Below, piece by piece: positions 36,301 through 54,480 of a stretch of DNA of 64,000 nt. The stretch's first letter is position 1. Each line of letters starts with the position of its first letter. The DNA is from Halichondria panicea (lineage: Eukaryota; Porifera; Demospongiae; Suberitida; Halichondriidae): assembly GCF_963675165.1 (NCBI RefSeq), contig NC_087382.1, positions 5,681,963-5,745,962 of the forward strand. The letters run 5' to 3'. Below the pieces are notes generated by a model. That model worked only from the letters and a program-made list of their open reading frames with translations, was not told the DNA's origin and did not search any database. The translations under genes were made by a program, and so were the position numbers.

Positions 36301-37409
36301 GACAGGGCCAAACACGGAACAGATTTAGTTCAAACATAGCCACGATTCTTCGAACTCTCTCTCTCGTATCGACAGAAGGCTCTAAACAGCTAGCTACAAT
36401 GCATAACCGTAATCTACAACTAGTACACTATGTACAGCTCTGGTTTCGAGGTCTGATTGCAAGCTGTTAGACAATGGTGGCCTCTTAAAAAAGTGCAGAA
36501 GTGCCATTAAAATCCGAACGATTAACACCTTTTCTTCATAATCTCAAATTTTTTCCAGTTCTACGTCATGGCTACACTGGAGATTATAATGAAAAAAAAG
36601 GTAAATTGGTTGTTCACTCTGATAGTGATCATGTGGCATTTAGCTACTGCGCATGCTCAAACTCTTCAAACTCTTCATTCTGGGTGCATGGGCGTATAAT
36701 CGAGTCAAAATAAACCTTGTGCAAGAACTTAGAAGCAAAAGAGGGGATGGGCTTATTTTCGCGAGGGTACGGTACTAGCTGAGTGAGCCAAAAACGGGGG
36801 GAAGGGGGAGTGGAGGATGGAAAAACCACCCCTATCCCCTATAGCTATTACAAATGACACTGTACACCGTACCGCTACTTACCATCAGCTATCTTGTTCT
36901 CCGTTATGTACCAACTTCTACCTCTAAGATCTTCGTTACCACGGGGAAACTCAGCCACACACGTCAGATCAACACTGTTACAGATCCCATTTACATCAGT
37001 CGTATAACTGTACCTTCGATAGCCTCTGAATGAGCAAATCAGAGTGCAAGTGAGGAACATGCCACGATCACACTAAATATGCAGCAAAGGTCATTCAGGC
37101 TATAATTATTATGATTATGCAACTCAGCATCTAGATAGCTGGATTTCATAACCTTGCACATAAAATAATAAAGCATCACTGGCAGCACTGTGCTTCTCAC
37201 CTAACTAGCTAATTAAACAGCACCACTCTATACAGTGTTTGCCTGCAATTTTTATTCAAGTTAGCACCAGTAATTTAAATGGTTACTTACGTTTCATTCA
37301 TTGGTGGGAAAATGGGTCTATCCTCTACCTGAGCGATTCCATTTGAGCATGCTTCGAAGTTTGCTAGAGCCAGCATGGGTAGACACAATAAAAGTGCAAG
37401 GCACTTCAT
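30351..37409 (-). CDS. Gene C: secreted CUB protein, distant paralogue of A and B
   Basis: Eleven exons recognised: 37291-37409, 36883-37025, 35304-35427, 34554-34654, 33823-33935, 33534-33668, 33213-33385, 32629-32771, 32382-32461, 30716-30907 and 30351-30487. Order: signal peptide MKCLALLLCLPMLALA; Cys segment; CUB-like region (ASSMQLYNVQC, ADFVRVINP, EVMCGDD, FTGFVIRATC); a basic HKRS site in a lysine-rich stretch; middle module (IEFSAGQTVTYING, FAFNFNNGSTIFVPDG, ending FTGPG as SGPG does in B); VLELDQNRAVLQY; and a C-terminal helix with SCDTMLR, ending LDPVGAQG. Exon 9 ends in phase 0 while exon 10 needs phase 1, so at least one exon is missing between 30,908 and 32,381. It lacks the Big/HYR-like modules of A and B. 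It is divergently paired with gene D. Confidence 0.8.
31087..31191. repeat. 22-bp tandem repeat
   Basis: About four to five copies of tattctacaggaaatggacgca lie inside the gene C intron between exons 10 and 9. The first copy is degenerate. Confidence 0.85.
31732..31873. repeat. Palindromic MITE-like element
   Basis: A roughly 140-bp imperfect palindrome (atagaccacaccca... against ...taggtgtagtctat) in a gene C intron. The right end resembles that of 40,380-40,500. No coding content. Confidence 0.65.
34145..34500. repeat. Dispersed repeat family 1, copies in gene C intron
   Basis: Contains gcctagtgagtggctaaatc and, at 34,408-34,500, cagaagagtttgacatcatt followed by gcaacatgccaaatattgca. Related segments lie near 55,505-55,690, 56,318-56,603, 59,955-60,195, 63,360-63,440 and 63,600-63,690. 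Confidence 0.65.
34690..34855 (+). repeat. Dispersed repeat family 3, copy 2
   Basis: Same gt-run plus ttctataggcttctagtcatg block as at 28,800 and, inverted, at 60,660. It sits in the gene C intron and is non-coding. Confidence 0.65.
35572..36772. mobile_element. 1.2-kb non-autonomous element in gene C intron 2
   Basis: Terminal inverted repeats ccgtaccctcgcgaaaata at both ends, each flanked by TA (35,570-35,571 and 36,773-36,774). No transposase-like ORF is visible. The CCGTA start and TA duplication match the style of the element at 20,082. Confidence 0.85.
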
Positions 37410-38160
37410 TCTTGACTGCACAAGCTATCTAGTAGCTACGATCGAAATGATTGCAACCAGTGGGCTGTATTGTGAGTCCCACAGCACACACCTATACGCC
37501 CTGGTAAGAAGAAACGCTAGCTTCTTGCACAGCTTAGAATACACTTGATCATTTTTGGCCGGTCAGCAGCACGGCGCATGCGCAGTGCGGGGTCTAGCGG
37601 CGCATACGCGCAACAAAGGCTTTTGTGTTGACTCAAAATGACTGTGGTTTCTTTAGCTAGTAAACACTTTCCGTCTGGCATAACACATCATCTTATGCAA
37701 ATACATGTACGTGTACACTGACTATTAGTGAAGGGAATACTAAAACTCTATATCTTGCATCAGTCCTATTGTGATCTCTTCTGCATAGTATAGATTGTAA
37801 TCTGTCCCACCACTACGAATGCACACAGAAAATAAGGGAGCCAAAATGTGATGAAGCAGAACTCCTAAAATGTCATTGCCCAGTCCACCCCCCTTAAATG
37901 GGTACCAGAATTGTTCAACTGTTGATACACTCAAAATTTGAAATGAAATGAGATCACATGCCATTGTGCAGCAACGAGTAAACAAAGACACTATACTGTT
38001 TGGCATGTCTACATACAACAATGGGTGAAATAAAAACAGGCAGAACTCTTGCCGATCCACACAGTCAAGCTAAAGATAAAACTTTGAGTCAACTGTTTGT
38101 TAGCCACTATATAGTAGTATTTTTATCCAACATCAAAATAGCAGCATTTGGCAGCTAAAG
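37410..38160. promoter_or_regulatory. Divergent promoter region between genes C and D
   Basis: The start codons of C (37,409, minus) and D (38,161, plus) are 751 bp apart, head to head. The palindrome gcgcatgcgca at 37,574-37,584 matches the NRF1-type consensus and lies about 165 bp upstream of the gene C start. No TATA box was assigned. Shared regulation is inference. Confidence 0.5.
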
Positions 38161-44423
<6,263 letters not shown>

Positions 44424-45039
44424 TCAAAACTTTCAGAGTAGACATCATTTAGTTTGTTTTAACCCAACCCTCCTCCATTAAATGGCAGGATAATGTTTTA
44501 CTACTGCTGGTCAGTACATTTTATGTAGAATTTTCAAAACTAATCTGATTATTGTATATATTAAATGCTAACGTTCAACACTGACCACTCAATCAAGTAA
44601 AACGTTAGTTAAAGTGGTCCTAGACAAACCAAGTCATGCATGCACCCAAGCAGCATCAGGTGTGAATAGATGCTGGGATGATAATTATTATATGTACATG
44701 TACTGAGCTAGCTATCATAGTACATGTAACACATAGATCGACCTAAAATGTAAAATAATAATGTCTGTGAAATAACATTTGAGGGTGGTGTGAATAGTAC
44801 GTCCCAGTATGAGAGCCAAAAACGCACATTATTATCGGTAATTTAATTACGATGCCTGCTAGTGTTGGTTTGTGCTTTACCATGCAATATACATGCACCT
44901 ATTATAGCCATTAGCCAGAATATGTGGAAAATGATCCTACCTTTGTATTGTTTACACGAACTTTGCTGACACAAACTGAGAGCTATAGGCTGATTGAGCC
45001 TATATACATGTAACAGCTTACAATGGTAAGGACACAAAG

Positions 45040-45590
45040 AGTGTTCTCACTCTCAGAAATATCCCTCCTCCCGAAGTAGATGTGTTGTTTTTCAGCATAA
45101 TTATACTGTCAGAGATGGACACAGTACTGCCAAGGTCACCATACATGAATTGTTCCACCATTCCCGTCAGCACTGTTGTTTCTTAGTGTACTGTCAGATA
45201 TGGACACACGGCCTGAATAAACACCAATAGCTCCACCACTCAGCATTGTTATTTTTAAGTGTGCTTTTGAAAATGGACACACCAACGTACTGAGTAAGTA
45301 TATGAATTGCTCCACTATTCTCGTCCGCATGCATAGTTGTTTTTCAGTGTGTTGTCAGAGATAGATACACTACCTGAGTTAACATTATATTAATCGCTTT
45401 ACCTAATTGAGCACTGTTGTTTGTCAGTGTACTTTCGGAGATGGTCACATTGCCTAATTGAACACCATGCAATAGCTCCACCACTCTTGTTGTTTGTCAG
45501 CGTACTGTCGGAGATGGTCACATTGCCTAATCACTCCACTAATCTTATTAGCACTGTTGTTTGTCAGTGTGTTGTCGGAATCTTATGCAG
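45040..45590 (-). pseudogene. Degenerate beta-helix (Pmp-like) repeat sequence
   Basis: The minus strand carries several diverged repeats of roughly 70-100 bp. They encode patterns such as GGAIGVYSGRVSISDSTLRN followed by NSADGNGG, typical of right-handed beta-helix or polymorphic-membrane-protein repeats. Stops and frame changes occur in most units, so this is read as a decayed fragment, not a gene. The 44,424-45,040 stretch to its left shows nothing recognisable beyond gene D 3' sequence. Confidence 0.55.
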
Positions 45591-45596
45591 ATGAAG

Positions 45597-45732
45597 AGTT
45601 GGTGTTGTTCGCACTTCTAATCATGAGAGTATAGTCTCTGTGAAATTCCAGAGTTTAACATGTCTAGCACGAGGAGATACTCACTAACAATATTAAATTC
45701 CAGGACATAATATTAAATGTGAGTTGAATCAG
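45597..45732 (+). pseudogene. Relic exon 2 of the gene E family
   Basis: Resembles gene E exon 2 and its donor: ttggtgttgttcgcacttct, ccagagtttaacatgtctagc and ataatattaaatgtgagttg all have close counterparts at 56,905-57,035. Indels break the frame. It is probably the 5' end of a relic that continues at 47,925 and 54,809. Confidence 0.7.
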
Positions 45733-45932
45733 ATCACACCTAGCTAACACCTTTCGTGGGGCAAAAAATTTCACAACACCAATTTCCCTTCTCTCTATAT
45801 ATACTGTCCGTTTAAAGGAGAGAGCTTCTCCTGTGAGATAATTATTTAAGCCATTGACTCAGAGTGTATATACCGTGTAACATGCAGACCATCAAAGAAT
45901 GCACAAGTAGCTATATATCCACTATACATAAT

Positions 45933-46323
45933 CAGGGCCGTAGATAGCTTAGGTTTGCAGGGGTGGAAAAATAACAGCTGAAAATTTTTACTAGGTCAAC
46001 TGTTTTTCATATCCTCTGAGTATGGCAACTTGTAACTTGCTGTGGCACCAACTTAGATATTCATGAAGCAACTAAAACAAGGTAGCTTGTACCATCCTAT
46101 GCTTGTACTAAGAAGATGCTCCTGCTTCCCAGAGGCGTAGTAGAGCTCAGAATTTTACCGTCACTTTTCTCTGCAGTAAGCATGCACATCAGATAGCCCT
46201 GCCCACATTTGCATTGGGCATGTGCAGATCAATGTTTCACCGAAATTCTTGCAGAGATCTAGAATGCCAGGGGGGGGGGCAACAGCCCCCCCTGCCCCCC
46301 CCCCCCCGCTGTCTACGGCCCTG
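45933..46323. mobile_element. MITE with CAGGGCCGTAGA ends
   Basis: Inverted ends cagggccgtagatag (45,933) and ctgtctacggccctg (46,323) enclose about 390 bp with long G and C runs. The ends resemble hAT-type termini, but no matching 8-bp target duplication is visible. It sits inside the relic of the E family. Confidence 0.75.
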
Positions 46324-47267
46324 ATTAATAATTATACCAGTCGGTACCATTCTGGAAGGCCACACTATAACGCTATATACAATACTGTAACACAATTGTA
46401 TGGTATTAGTAAAACCAGTAGGTTTTACATAGGATTGGCAGTGGGTTTGCCCGTGTTTAGCAATATTTCAATTATTTTGACTCATGTTCAAACTGTTCTA
46501 TCTCTGCAGGGAAAGGCCACATCAAGAAACTGGCTGAACAGATAGTTTATTTAGCCTTTTCTCTCTTTGTATCTCTCATTTCATAATCCATAAACATTTT
46601 AATGAATGAATATTTTCATTTTAAAAATTGCACTATTTCGACGTTTCACCGCTCTTTGTCTGACTGACTAAGTAAGTAAGTAAGTAAGTAAGTGAGTAAG
46701 TAAGTAAGTTTCTTGCCCAGCATTTACTCCAAGTACAGCCATCTCCAGGACATTCTGCACAGGGTTTCCAAACGACTACAACCTGGATTACAAAGCGCTT
46801 CTTCAGATTTGCGATTGCTTCCACGAGGCAGATGACCTCTCAGTCTCTATTTCTCTTACCTAGACAATTCCGCCATCTTTAATGACTCAGCAATTGCGTT
46901 GTGGCCAATAATAATAGATAGGCGTGGCTAATCAATAAACCGTGCGCCTAAAATCAGTGCAGCAGTGCTTTTCCAGAGCCTGAGGTGTTCCTTTTCTTCA
47001 CACTGTTCAGCTCTAGCTCCCTTTCTCTGACAGGCATGCTATATGCACTGGCTAGATATCATGCTCTTAAAATGGCTGTCATTTAATAATGATTCGCAAA
47101 TTCAACATAATTATCAAGCAATAAATTATTACTCATTAAACTATAATTATTAGTCCAGAGATATTCGAGAAGATATCTGATTAGTCCTGTCTTCTCTTCT
47201 TGTACTGCCTCTTGACGTTCCACTTATGCATGTCATGATACGTAAACTGTACTGAAAAAGAAAGGGA

Positions 47268-47825
47268 ATCCGACTAGAAAAACATTTGCAATGTGAAAAA
47301 TTGCTAGGATTGGCCAGGGGAACCACAAAAAAGCGTGGGAACAAGAAATCAGACGAGAGCATAACTCCAATCCGTTACAACGTCATGAACATGTACAATA
47401 CATAGTATATTAAATAATAGACTGTGTTCCAGATCCACCTATCAGCTTCCATCCACCACATCATTCCATGCAGTCACCAGTACGGTCCGTGCATGTTACT
47501 ACGCATGGATGGACTGTGTGTACCTGTGCTCTACACTGCATGTATTAGGAACATCAATTCATCACAAATCATCATGATTATGTGCCCCACATTCTAAAAT
47601 GGATGTATAATAAATATATATAGGGATTGGTCATCACTCCACCAGTAAAAATTGCGTGGCATATTGGCTGGGAAAACATGGGAAAACTACCAGTATATAC
47701 ATGTGATTGACGTTGTAACGGATTGGAGTTATGCTCTCGTCTGATTTCTTGTTCCCACGCTTTTTTGTGGTTCCCCTGGCCAATCCTAGCAATTTTTCAC
47801 ATTGCAAATGTTTTTCTAGTCGGAT
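47268..47825. repeat. Perfect 118-bp inverted repeat with 322-bp spacer
   Basis: Arms 47,268-47,385 and 47,708-47,825 are exact reverse complements as read. The left arm begins atccgactagaaaaacattt. A transcript would fold into a long perfect duplex. No TIR-type target duplication was recognised. Confidence 0.92.
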
Positions 47826-47924
47826 ACAATAGAGCATTGGCAGTGCTACTCAACTTCCAACTGTATATATATGGTTGCTATGTCAACTGGTTACTATTTA
47901 TACCATGCAAGAAACTAATCTCGT

Positions 47925-48075
47925 AGAGTGTTATCTGAGGAGATCACAAGTAAGATATCCGGCTCACATTACATGCAATCAGAATACTGCCTTGCTGATG
48001 ACTGCTATACTGTTGAAAATGGCTATATACAACATTTGTGATTTGATACAATGCACGCATGTAACCCTCTCAGGC
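47925..48075 (+). pseudogene. Relic middle exons of an E-family gene
   Basis: Contains tgaggagatcacaagtaag (as at the end of gene E exon 4) and then gaatactgccttgctgatgactgctatactgttgaaaatggcta, which matches gene E exon 5, up to ctctcaggcaaggta. One frame reads EYCLADDCYTVENGY and then hits a stop. The final exon of this relic was separated by the piggyBac element and lies at 54,809. Confidence 0.75.
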
Positions 48076-48546
48076 AAGGTACGTTTAATAAGCTTCTACC
48101 TATGGAGTCATCACTTTTGTTCCTAGAATAATTTAGGACAAACTATCTGGCCAAGCATGGGATTTGTCACTCTTGAGGCAGTACACTGTTAAAAACGGGG
48201 TGTTAATCAACACACTAAATTTTATTGGTGAATGTCAGTGTGTGTTAATGAGCACCCCAGTGTTCACTAACACACGAAGTGGGTTAACAGAACACACCAA
48301 CTAAGTAGTGTGTAACGTAACACACACACACTTCACTCAAGTGGTGTAAAGGAACACACTGATACCCTAGGCCCAACTGTAATTCATACACACTACGCTT
48401 TTTACACCACTGTACAGGCAAAACAGCCCAGAGATTATGTCACAATTATAAAACTTATAATCGATAACAACAAATATCCACGCAACAAACTTTTATGGAT
48501 GACCATTAAACAAAAACAGATTATTTTTCAAAACTTTTGAATCCAA

Positions 48547-51500
48547 ATGGAGCTGATTGGACTCCTTGACACTGTCAGCGAGCTTGAGCACACTGTCAGA
48601 GAGCTTGAGGAGGACCAGGAAGTCTGTTATGACCATGACGAGCCCAGTGATGACGATTTTGAGACAGATCTGGAGAGTGATTCAGGTTTGTGTCATTGCA
48701 CCATTAAATAGTGGTTGGGGAGGCAGCATTGTGATGCCCTAACGATATGTGGCCTCTTTTTGGCGGAGGCGTCATGTGCATGCCTTTTGTGGCTCCTCCT
48801 ACATTGTGTGAGCCTCTTTTTGGCGTCGCCTTGACTGCAGTACTGTACTGTACCCTAACCCCCAGTTGTTAATGATATTCATAGCACCACACGCGTGCAT
48901 TACGCCCACATATTGATATTCATGGTTGTTGTGGTTTGTTGGGCTCCTCCCACGAGCCTTTGATGTGGACGAGCCTTTTCCTCTGCTGTACTGTACCTAT
49001 GTGCCCTAACCCCCCCCAGTAGTTAATTATATTCATAGCACCACTAGCGTGCGGTACGCCCACATAATGACATTCATGGTTGTTGTGGTTTGTTGGGCTC
49101 CTCCCACGAGCCTTTGATGTGGACGAGCCTTTTCCTCTGCTGTACTGTACCTATGTGCCCTAACCCCCCCCCCCCAGTAGTTAATGATATTCATAGCACC
49201 ACTAGCGTGCGGTACGCCCACATAATGACATTCATGGTTGTTGTGGTTTGTTGGGCTCCTCCCACGAGCCTTTGATGTGGACGAGCCTTTTCCTCTGCTG
49301 TAACTGTACCTATGTGCCCTAACCCCCCCCCCCCCAGTAGTTAATGATATTCATAGCACCACTAGCGTGTGGTACACCCACGTAATGACATTCATGGTTG
49401 TTGTGGTTTGTTGGGCTCCTCCCACGAGCCTTTGATGTGGACGAGCCTTTTCCTCTGCTGTACTGTACCTATGTGCCCTAACCCCCCCCCCCAGTAGTTA
49501 ATGATATTCATAGCACCACTAGCGTGTGGTACGCCCACGTAATGACATTCATGGTTGTTGTGGTTTGTTAGGCTCCTCCCACGAGCCTTTGATGTGGACG
49601 AGCCTTTTCCTCTGCTGTACTGTACCTATGTGCCCTAACCCCCCCCCCCCCCCCAGTAGTTAATGATATTCATAGCACCACTAGCGTGTGGTACGCCCAC
49701 GTAATGACATTCATGGTTGTTGTGGTTTGTTGGGCTCCTCCCACGAGCCTTTGATGGGGACGAGCCTTTTCCTCTGCTGTACTGTACCTATGTGCCCTAA
49801 CCCCTCCCCCCCCCCCCCCCCAGTAGTTAATGATATTCATAGCACCACTAGCGTGTGGTACGCCCACGTAATGACATTCATGGTTGTTGTGGTTTGTTGG
49901 GCTCCTCCCACGAGCCTTTGATGGGGACGAGCCTTTTCCTCTGCTGTACTGTGCCTATGTGCCCTAACCCCCCCCCCCCCAGTAGTTAATGATATTCATA
50001 GCACCACTAGCGTGCGGTACGCCCACGTAATGACATTCATGGTTGTTGTGGTTTGTTGGGCTCCTCCCACGAGCCTTTGATGGGGACGAGCCTTTTCCTC
50101 TGCTGTACTGTACCTATGTGCCCTAACCCCCTCCCCCCCAGTAGTTAATGATATTCATAGCACCACTAGCGTGCGGTACGCCCACGTAATGACATTCATG
50201 GTTGTTGTGGTTTGTTGGGCTCCTCCCACGAGCCTTTGATGGGGACGAGCCTTTTCCTCTGCTGTACTGTACCTATGTGCCCTAACCCCCCCAGTAGTTA
50301 ATGATATTCATAGCACCACTAGCGTGCGGTACGCCCACGTAATGACATTCATGGTTGTTGTGGTTTGTTGGGATCCTCCCACGAGCCTTTGATGGGGACG
50401 AGCCTTTTCCTCTGCTGTACTGTACCTATGCGCCCTAACCCCCCCCCAGTAGTTAATGATATTCATAGCACCACTAGCGTGTGGTACGCCCACTAATGAC
50501 ATTCATGGTTGTTGTGGTTTGTTGGGCTCCTCCCACGAGCCTTTGATGTGGACGAGCCTTTTCCTCTGCTGTACTGTACCTATGCGCCCTAACCCCCCCC
50601 AGTAGTTAATGATATTCATAGCACCACTAGCGTGTGGTACGCCCACATAATGACATTCATAGCCTGTCCCCCACCTGCACTGGCGAGCACTCTTGTGGTA
50701 CTCTAATGATATTCATGCTTTGTTTCCGTGCAGATGCTGCAGTGGAGGATGATGACGAAATGGTCGATGGCATGGCTCCGACTCCCAAACGGAGGAAGCT
50801 GGCGAGGGACAATGGACTCCAAAAAGCTAAGTCCACAGGAAGATACCCCGTCTTTGGCGGTGTGGTCGGTCCTGTCGATCAACTTGATCCGTCTGTAACT
50901 CCATGCCTAGATTTTGTTAAGTTACTTTGGCCCGATAGTTTGTGTGAGTACATAGCCGAACAGACCAACCTGTACGCTAGGCAGTGTGGTGCTAAGGGTT
51001 GGTCAGCTACAAACAGTGCCGAATTGTGGGTGTTTTTGGGGATTGTACTAGAGATGGGCATTCATAGGCTCCCTGAAATTACGGACTACTGGTCCAAGGA
51101 TCCCCTTTTAGGTGTACAATGTGTGAGCAATGTAATGTCGCTCAAAAGGTTCCAAAGTTTATGGCGGTATCTGCACTGTGAGGACAATACGTCCATCACT
51201 GATGCACGTAAGGTAACTAGCAAGCTAAAAACTGTTTTAGAGACTCTTAAAGCCAACTACTTCATGAGGTATAATCCCAGTCAGGAGCTTTCCGTTGATG
51301 AGATGATGATAAAGTACAAGGGTCGTAAAAGCGGGAAAATTCATATGCCCAAGAAGCCTGTTAAACTGGGGTTCAAGGTATGGTGCTGCTCATGTTCATG
51401 CTGTGGGTATCTCTGTGTGTTTGATGTATACAGTGGTAAGCTCACCGATTCCTCTGGGAAAAAGATAGCTGTGAAAGGGCTTGTGAAAAATGTAGTCCAT

Positions 51501-52301
51501 CGTTTACTCACTCCTTTTTATGGTCATCAGCATGTTGTGTACATGGACAACTTTTACACGTCCGGTCCATTGATAGAAGAGTTGGCTAAGCAAAATGTGT
51601 TTACTGTCGGCACAATTTTGAAGAATGCTGCTGGTTTCCCAGCAAGTCTTAAGGATGTGGTACTCGACAAAGGTGACTATACGTCCATGACTGTTGGTGA
51701 TATTTCTTACTCTATGTTTAACGACCGTAGAGTTGTGTCCTTTGCAACAAATGTGTTCCCTGACCATATGCCCCACACTGTAATGCGAATGCACAAAGAC
51801 GGTACCCTACGCTCTCAGAGTGTCCCCCCCTGTCTCCCTGCATATAACATGTACATGGGAGGAGTTGACAATACAGGGCGTATGAGGAAAACCTATGGGT
51901 ACGATAGAAAGTGTCGGCGGTATTGGTTCAGGATTTTCTTTCAATTCCTTGACGTTAGTGTGAATAATGCATACATTCTATACAGGCACAACTGTGTCAG
52001 GGTGGGTTCAAAGGCCATGCCTTTGAAAGGGTTTCGATTGGAACTAATTCATAGTCTATTGGGTGTGCCACGTACTCGTAGCAGTGCCTCAGGTCTGGCC
52101 AGTCTAAATATCGTTTTCCCCCCATCACAGGGCGCACGTGTGAGTGCAAATAGTGTCGGAGTGTCTCGTGGGCGCTGTCAAGTGTGTGTTCGGGAGAAGA
52201 TCCCTAGCAGAGAGCAGCAACACACTGCAATGGCATGTCCCCACTGTCGCATAAGAATATGCAAAGGACACTCTGTTATCGGACACACATGTGCTAGCTA
52301 A
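48547..52301 (+). CDS. PiggyBac-type transposase, two exons
   Basis: Exon 1 48,547-48,685 (46 codons plus one base, acidic, starting MELIGLLDTVSELE) splices to exon 2 50,734-52,301; the phases fit (G|AT) and give 568 residues. The single long ORF from 50,634 would use a false start inside the intron. An acidic N-terminus and KRRK basic patch precede the DDE_Tnp_1_7 domain. Predicted catalytic aspartates: D235 in LSVDEMMIKYKGR, D318 in VVYMDNFYTS, D425 in MGGVDNTGRMR. The NNAYILYR motif follows. The C-terminus has a Cys/His zinc-binding region (CQVC...CPHC...C.GH....H.C). An AATAAA signal lies at about 52,391. It appears intact, so the element may be young or the gene retained. Confidence 0.93.
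48860..50640. repeat. Tandem array, about 12 copies of a 151-166-bp unit
   Basis: Units contain agtagttaatgatattcata, a cacgagcctttgatgtggac block, and a poly-C run of 6 to about 20 bases. The poly-C run explains most of the length difference. The array fills the intron of the transposase gene. The first unit is more diverged. No stable ORF is implied. Confidence 0.95.
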
Positions 52302-53928
52302 TGTGCTGTGTGACTGATTTTTGTTAGATGGTACTCTCCTGGTCTAAATTGGCCTTGGAGAGGGGAGGAAAGGGGTATTATTTCAATGATTAATAAAATT
52401 GTGATAAAGAATTCAGTTGTATATGAGAGGCCCTAACCCACTCTGTTGTAAATTCTGTTGTAATTATCTCTTTCCTTGGCAATCTGTTGTAGAAATTACA
52501 ACAATGGGTAAGGAATCGTTATGATGAATTAGATGAAGTTGTATGTGAGCTCCTCCCTGACAAACAAACTGTAGTCTAGGTAACCGCCTTATCAGTCAAG
52601 TAGGCTAAAAATCTGTGTCCTTTGATGTAAGCTTTGATGTCTCTTTGTGCATATGTAGTTATAAAAAAAAAAAAAAAAAAAAAAAGAAACCTTTGACTAG
52701 CTAGGAAGAGTAGCAGCAGTAGGCAGCAGTAGTAGTAGCAGTGCAAGCAGGACTAGACTAGATTAAAAAGTTGGTGGAAAGAATAACTGACCGTTTGGAC
52801 GTCACCTGGCTGCCAGACTTTCATCTGGACTCTTCCCCCTGAGTAGCTGGCCTTTCTCTAAGCCACAAAACTGAGCAAGAAGCTGAAGAAGCAGCTAGAC
52901 AGAGACATGTACCTAGCCTTGAGAATTGGGAGGCGTGGCTCAACTAGTTAGCCCAGCCCAGAGGAATTGTTACCGTGGGTACTGAACAACCGTAGAAGTA
53001 GGGCTACCCCTGGCTTTACTGAATTAACTAGCTGTGTCTGCTGTCTAGTTGGACCAGATTTAGCTAGATAATGGGGTAGAGAATAGTTGAGCGGTGCTGT
53101 GTGTAGCTTGAACTGTACTGGCTGGCAAGAATCTAGTAAGCACCCTATGCACTGATAACTCGTCAGAATGGAGGGTATGTTCTAGGGATCTGGACAGCTG
53201 TACATCCAAAGGAGCCAGGGAGTGCCAATCATCTTCTCCCAGTCTCTGACACGCTAAACAAAAGGAGCTAGAACTGGGAGTCCCAGCTAGAATTGCTAGC
53301 CGGATCTAGACTAATAGAATGACTTGGAGGCGTGGTGAGGCCGGATCCACACTAATTGATCGACCTAAAGACGCTCCTGTTCCAGATTTCACGAATGGCA
53401 AGGAAAGGGTTAAAGGTTTCAAGTTACTATAGCAGTTAATCTTGTGAGTAAACCACAGCCAGCTGCACCTGCACAGAGAATTATATGAGTATGAGCACAG
53501 TGGTGTAATAATACTACATTTCAATGCTGCTATAACAAATGGGAGCAGCTAAGAGAAAATCAGTTCATATAATATTATATATAGCTTGGTCCAGTTTATA
53601 AAATTGACAATGGGGACTTGAAAGAATTTGCATACTGTAGATCAACTTCTTAACTTATCTTTAGTATACCCTGCTGTTCTCTTGGCTCTCAGAGCAGCCT
53701 CCTGGAAAGACTACTGCTGCATTCTCTGTCTCATCTTGTGCCATGTGGCCACTGGCTCTGGATCACATGATCAGTTTTCCTGCTATCTAATTATAGAACA
53801 TAATTATAGACTAATTATAGAATGCGCATGCGCAGCAGTGTAGTTGCCGTAGCAATCTTCAAAGCAGCTGCTTTTCTATTATTTCTTGTCCACGTACCAA
53901 GTCTAGTCCTGATCCTTTGAGAAGTCTT

Positions 53929-54480
53929 TAGACCTGTACTGTTCTATGCATTCAGAGCTCAAGGGGAAGAGAAGTTTTCAAGTCATAAACTAAAAGTAAG
54001 AGTGAACTTATTAATTGCGTAAATAACTGTGCTGTTTTATGCATGTAGAAACAAACTTCAAAACGTTGGGCATTAAGTTGAAGGTCAATTTCCAGCCACT
54101 CTAAAGCTGTTGTGATGCTACAATTTAGGTGAGTTTTTAAATTGTAAAGAGCTATTCTTAATCTTCTATAGATAATAATCATGAGGTTTTTGTCAAGTTA
54201 AGTCCCTTCACACCGTGCTGTTCTTTACATTTAGAGCTCTAAAGGAGAGCAGAAGTATCAAGTCATCAGCACAAAAGGTAAGAATGAACTAGTGATTAAT
54301 TAATTACAGCCATGTCTTGTTTTATGTACATAGAAAAAAGGTCCGTCATAAAGTTGGTCAATCACTCTGAAGCTGATTGTAACGCTGCTGTTTAGGTGAG
54401 AAATTGATTGATTCTGTTATTCAGGAATAATAATTTTCTATTATAGGTGGAGTGCTGTTAATGTTGTCAAATCTTTGCGA
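53929..54480. repeat. Diverged direct repeats in the 3' part of the transposon
   Basis: Units near 53,930 and 54,215 share ctgttcttta/tctatgcattcagagctc, agcagaagt.tcaagtcat and aaggtaagagtgaac; a shorter third unit follows near 54,430. They have exon-like GT-AG features but no retained frame. Confidence 0.5.

Noticed and set aside
49033-50502. Repeated short ORFs with GVPHASGAMNIINYW
   Set aside because: They follow the tandem array units, shift with poly-C length, and lie in an intron.
50634-50733. N-terminus of the 555-residue ORF (MVRPHNDIHSLSP...)
   Set aside because: This part lies in the last tandem unit and intron. A GT-AG intron with matching phase links exon 1 at 48,547 instead.
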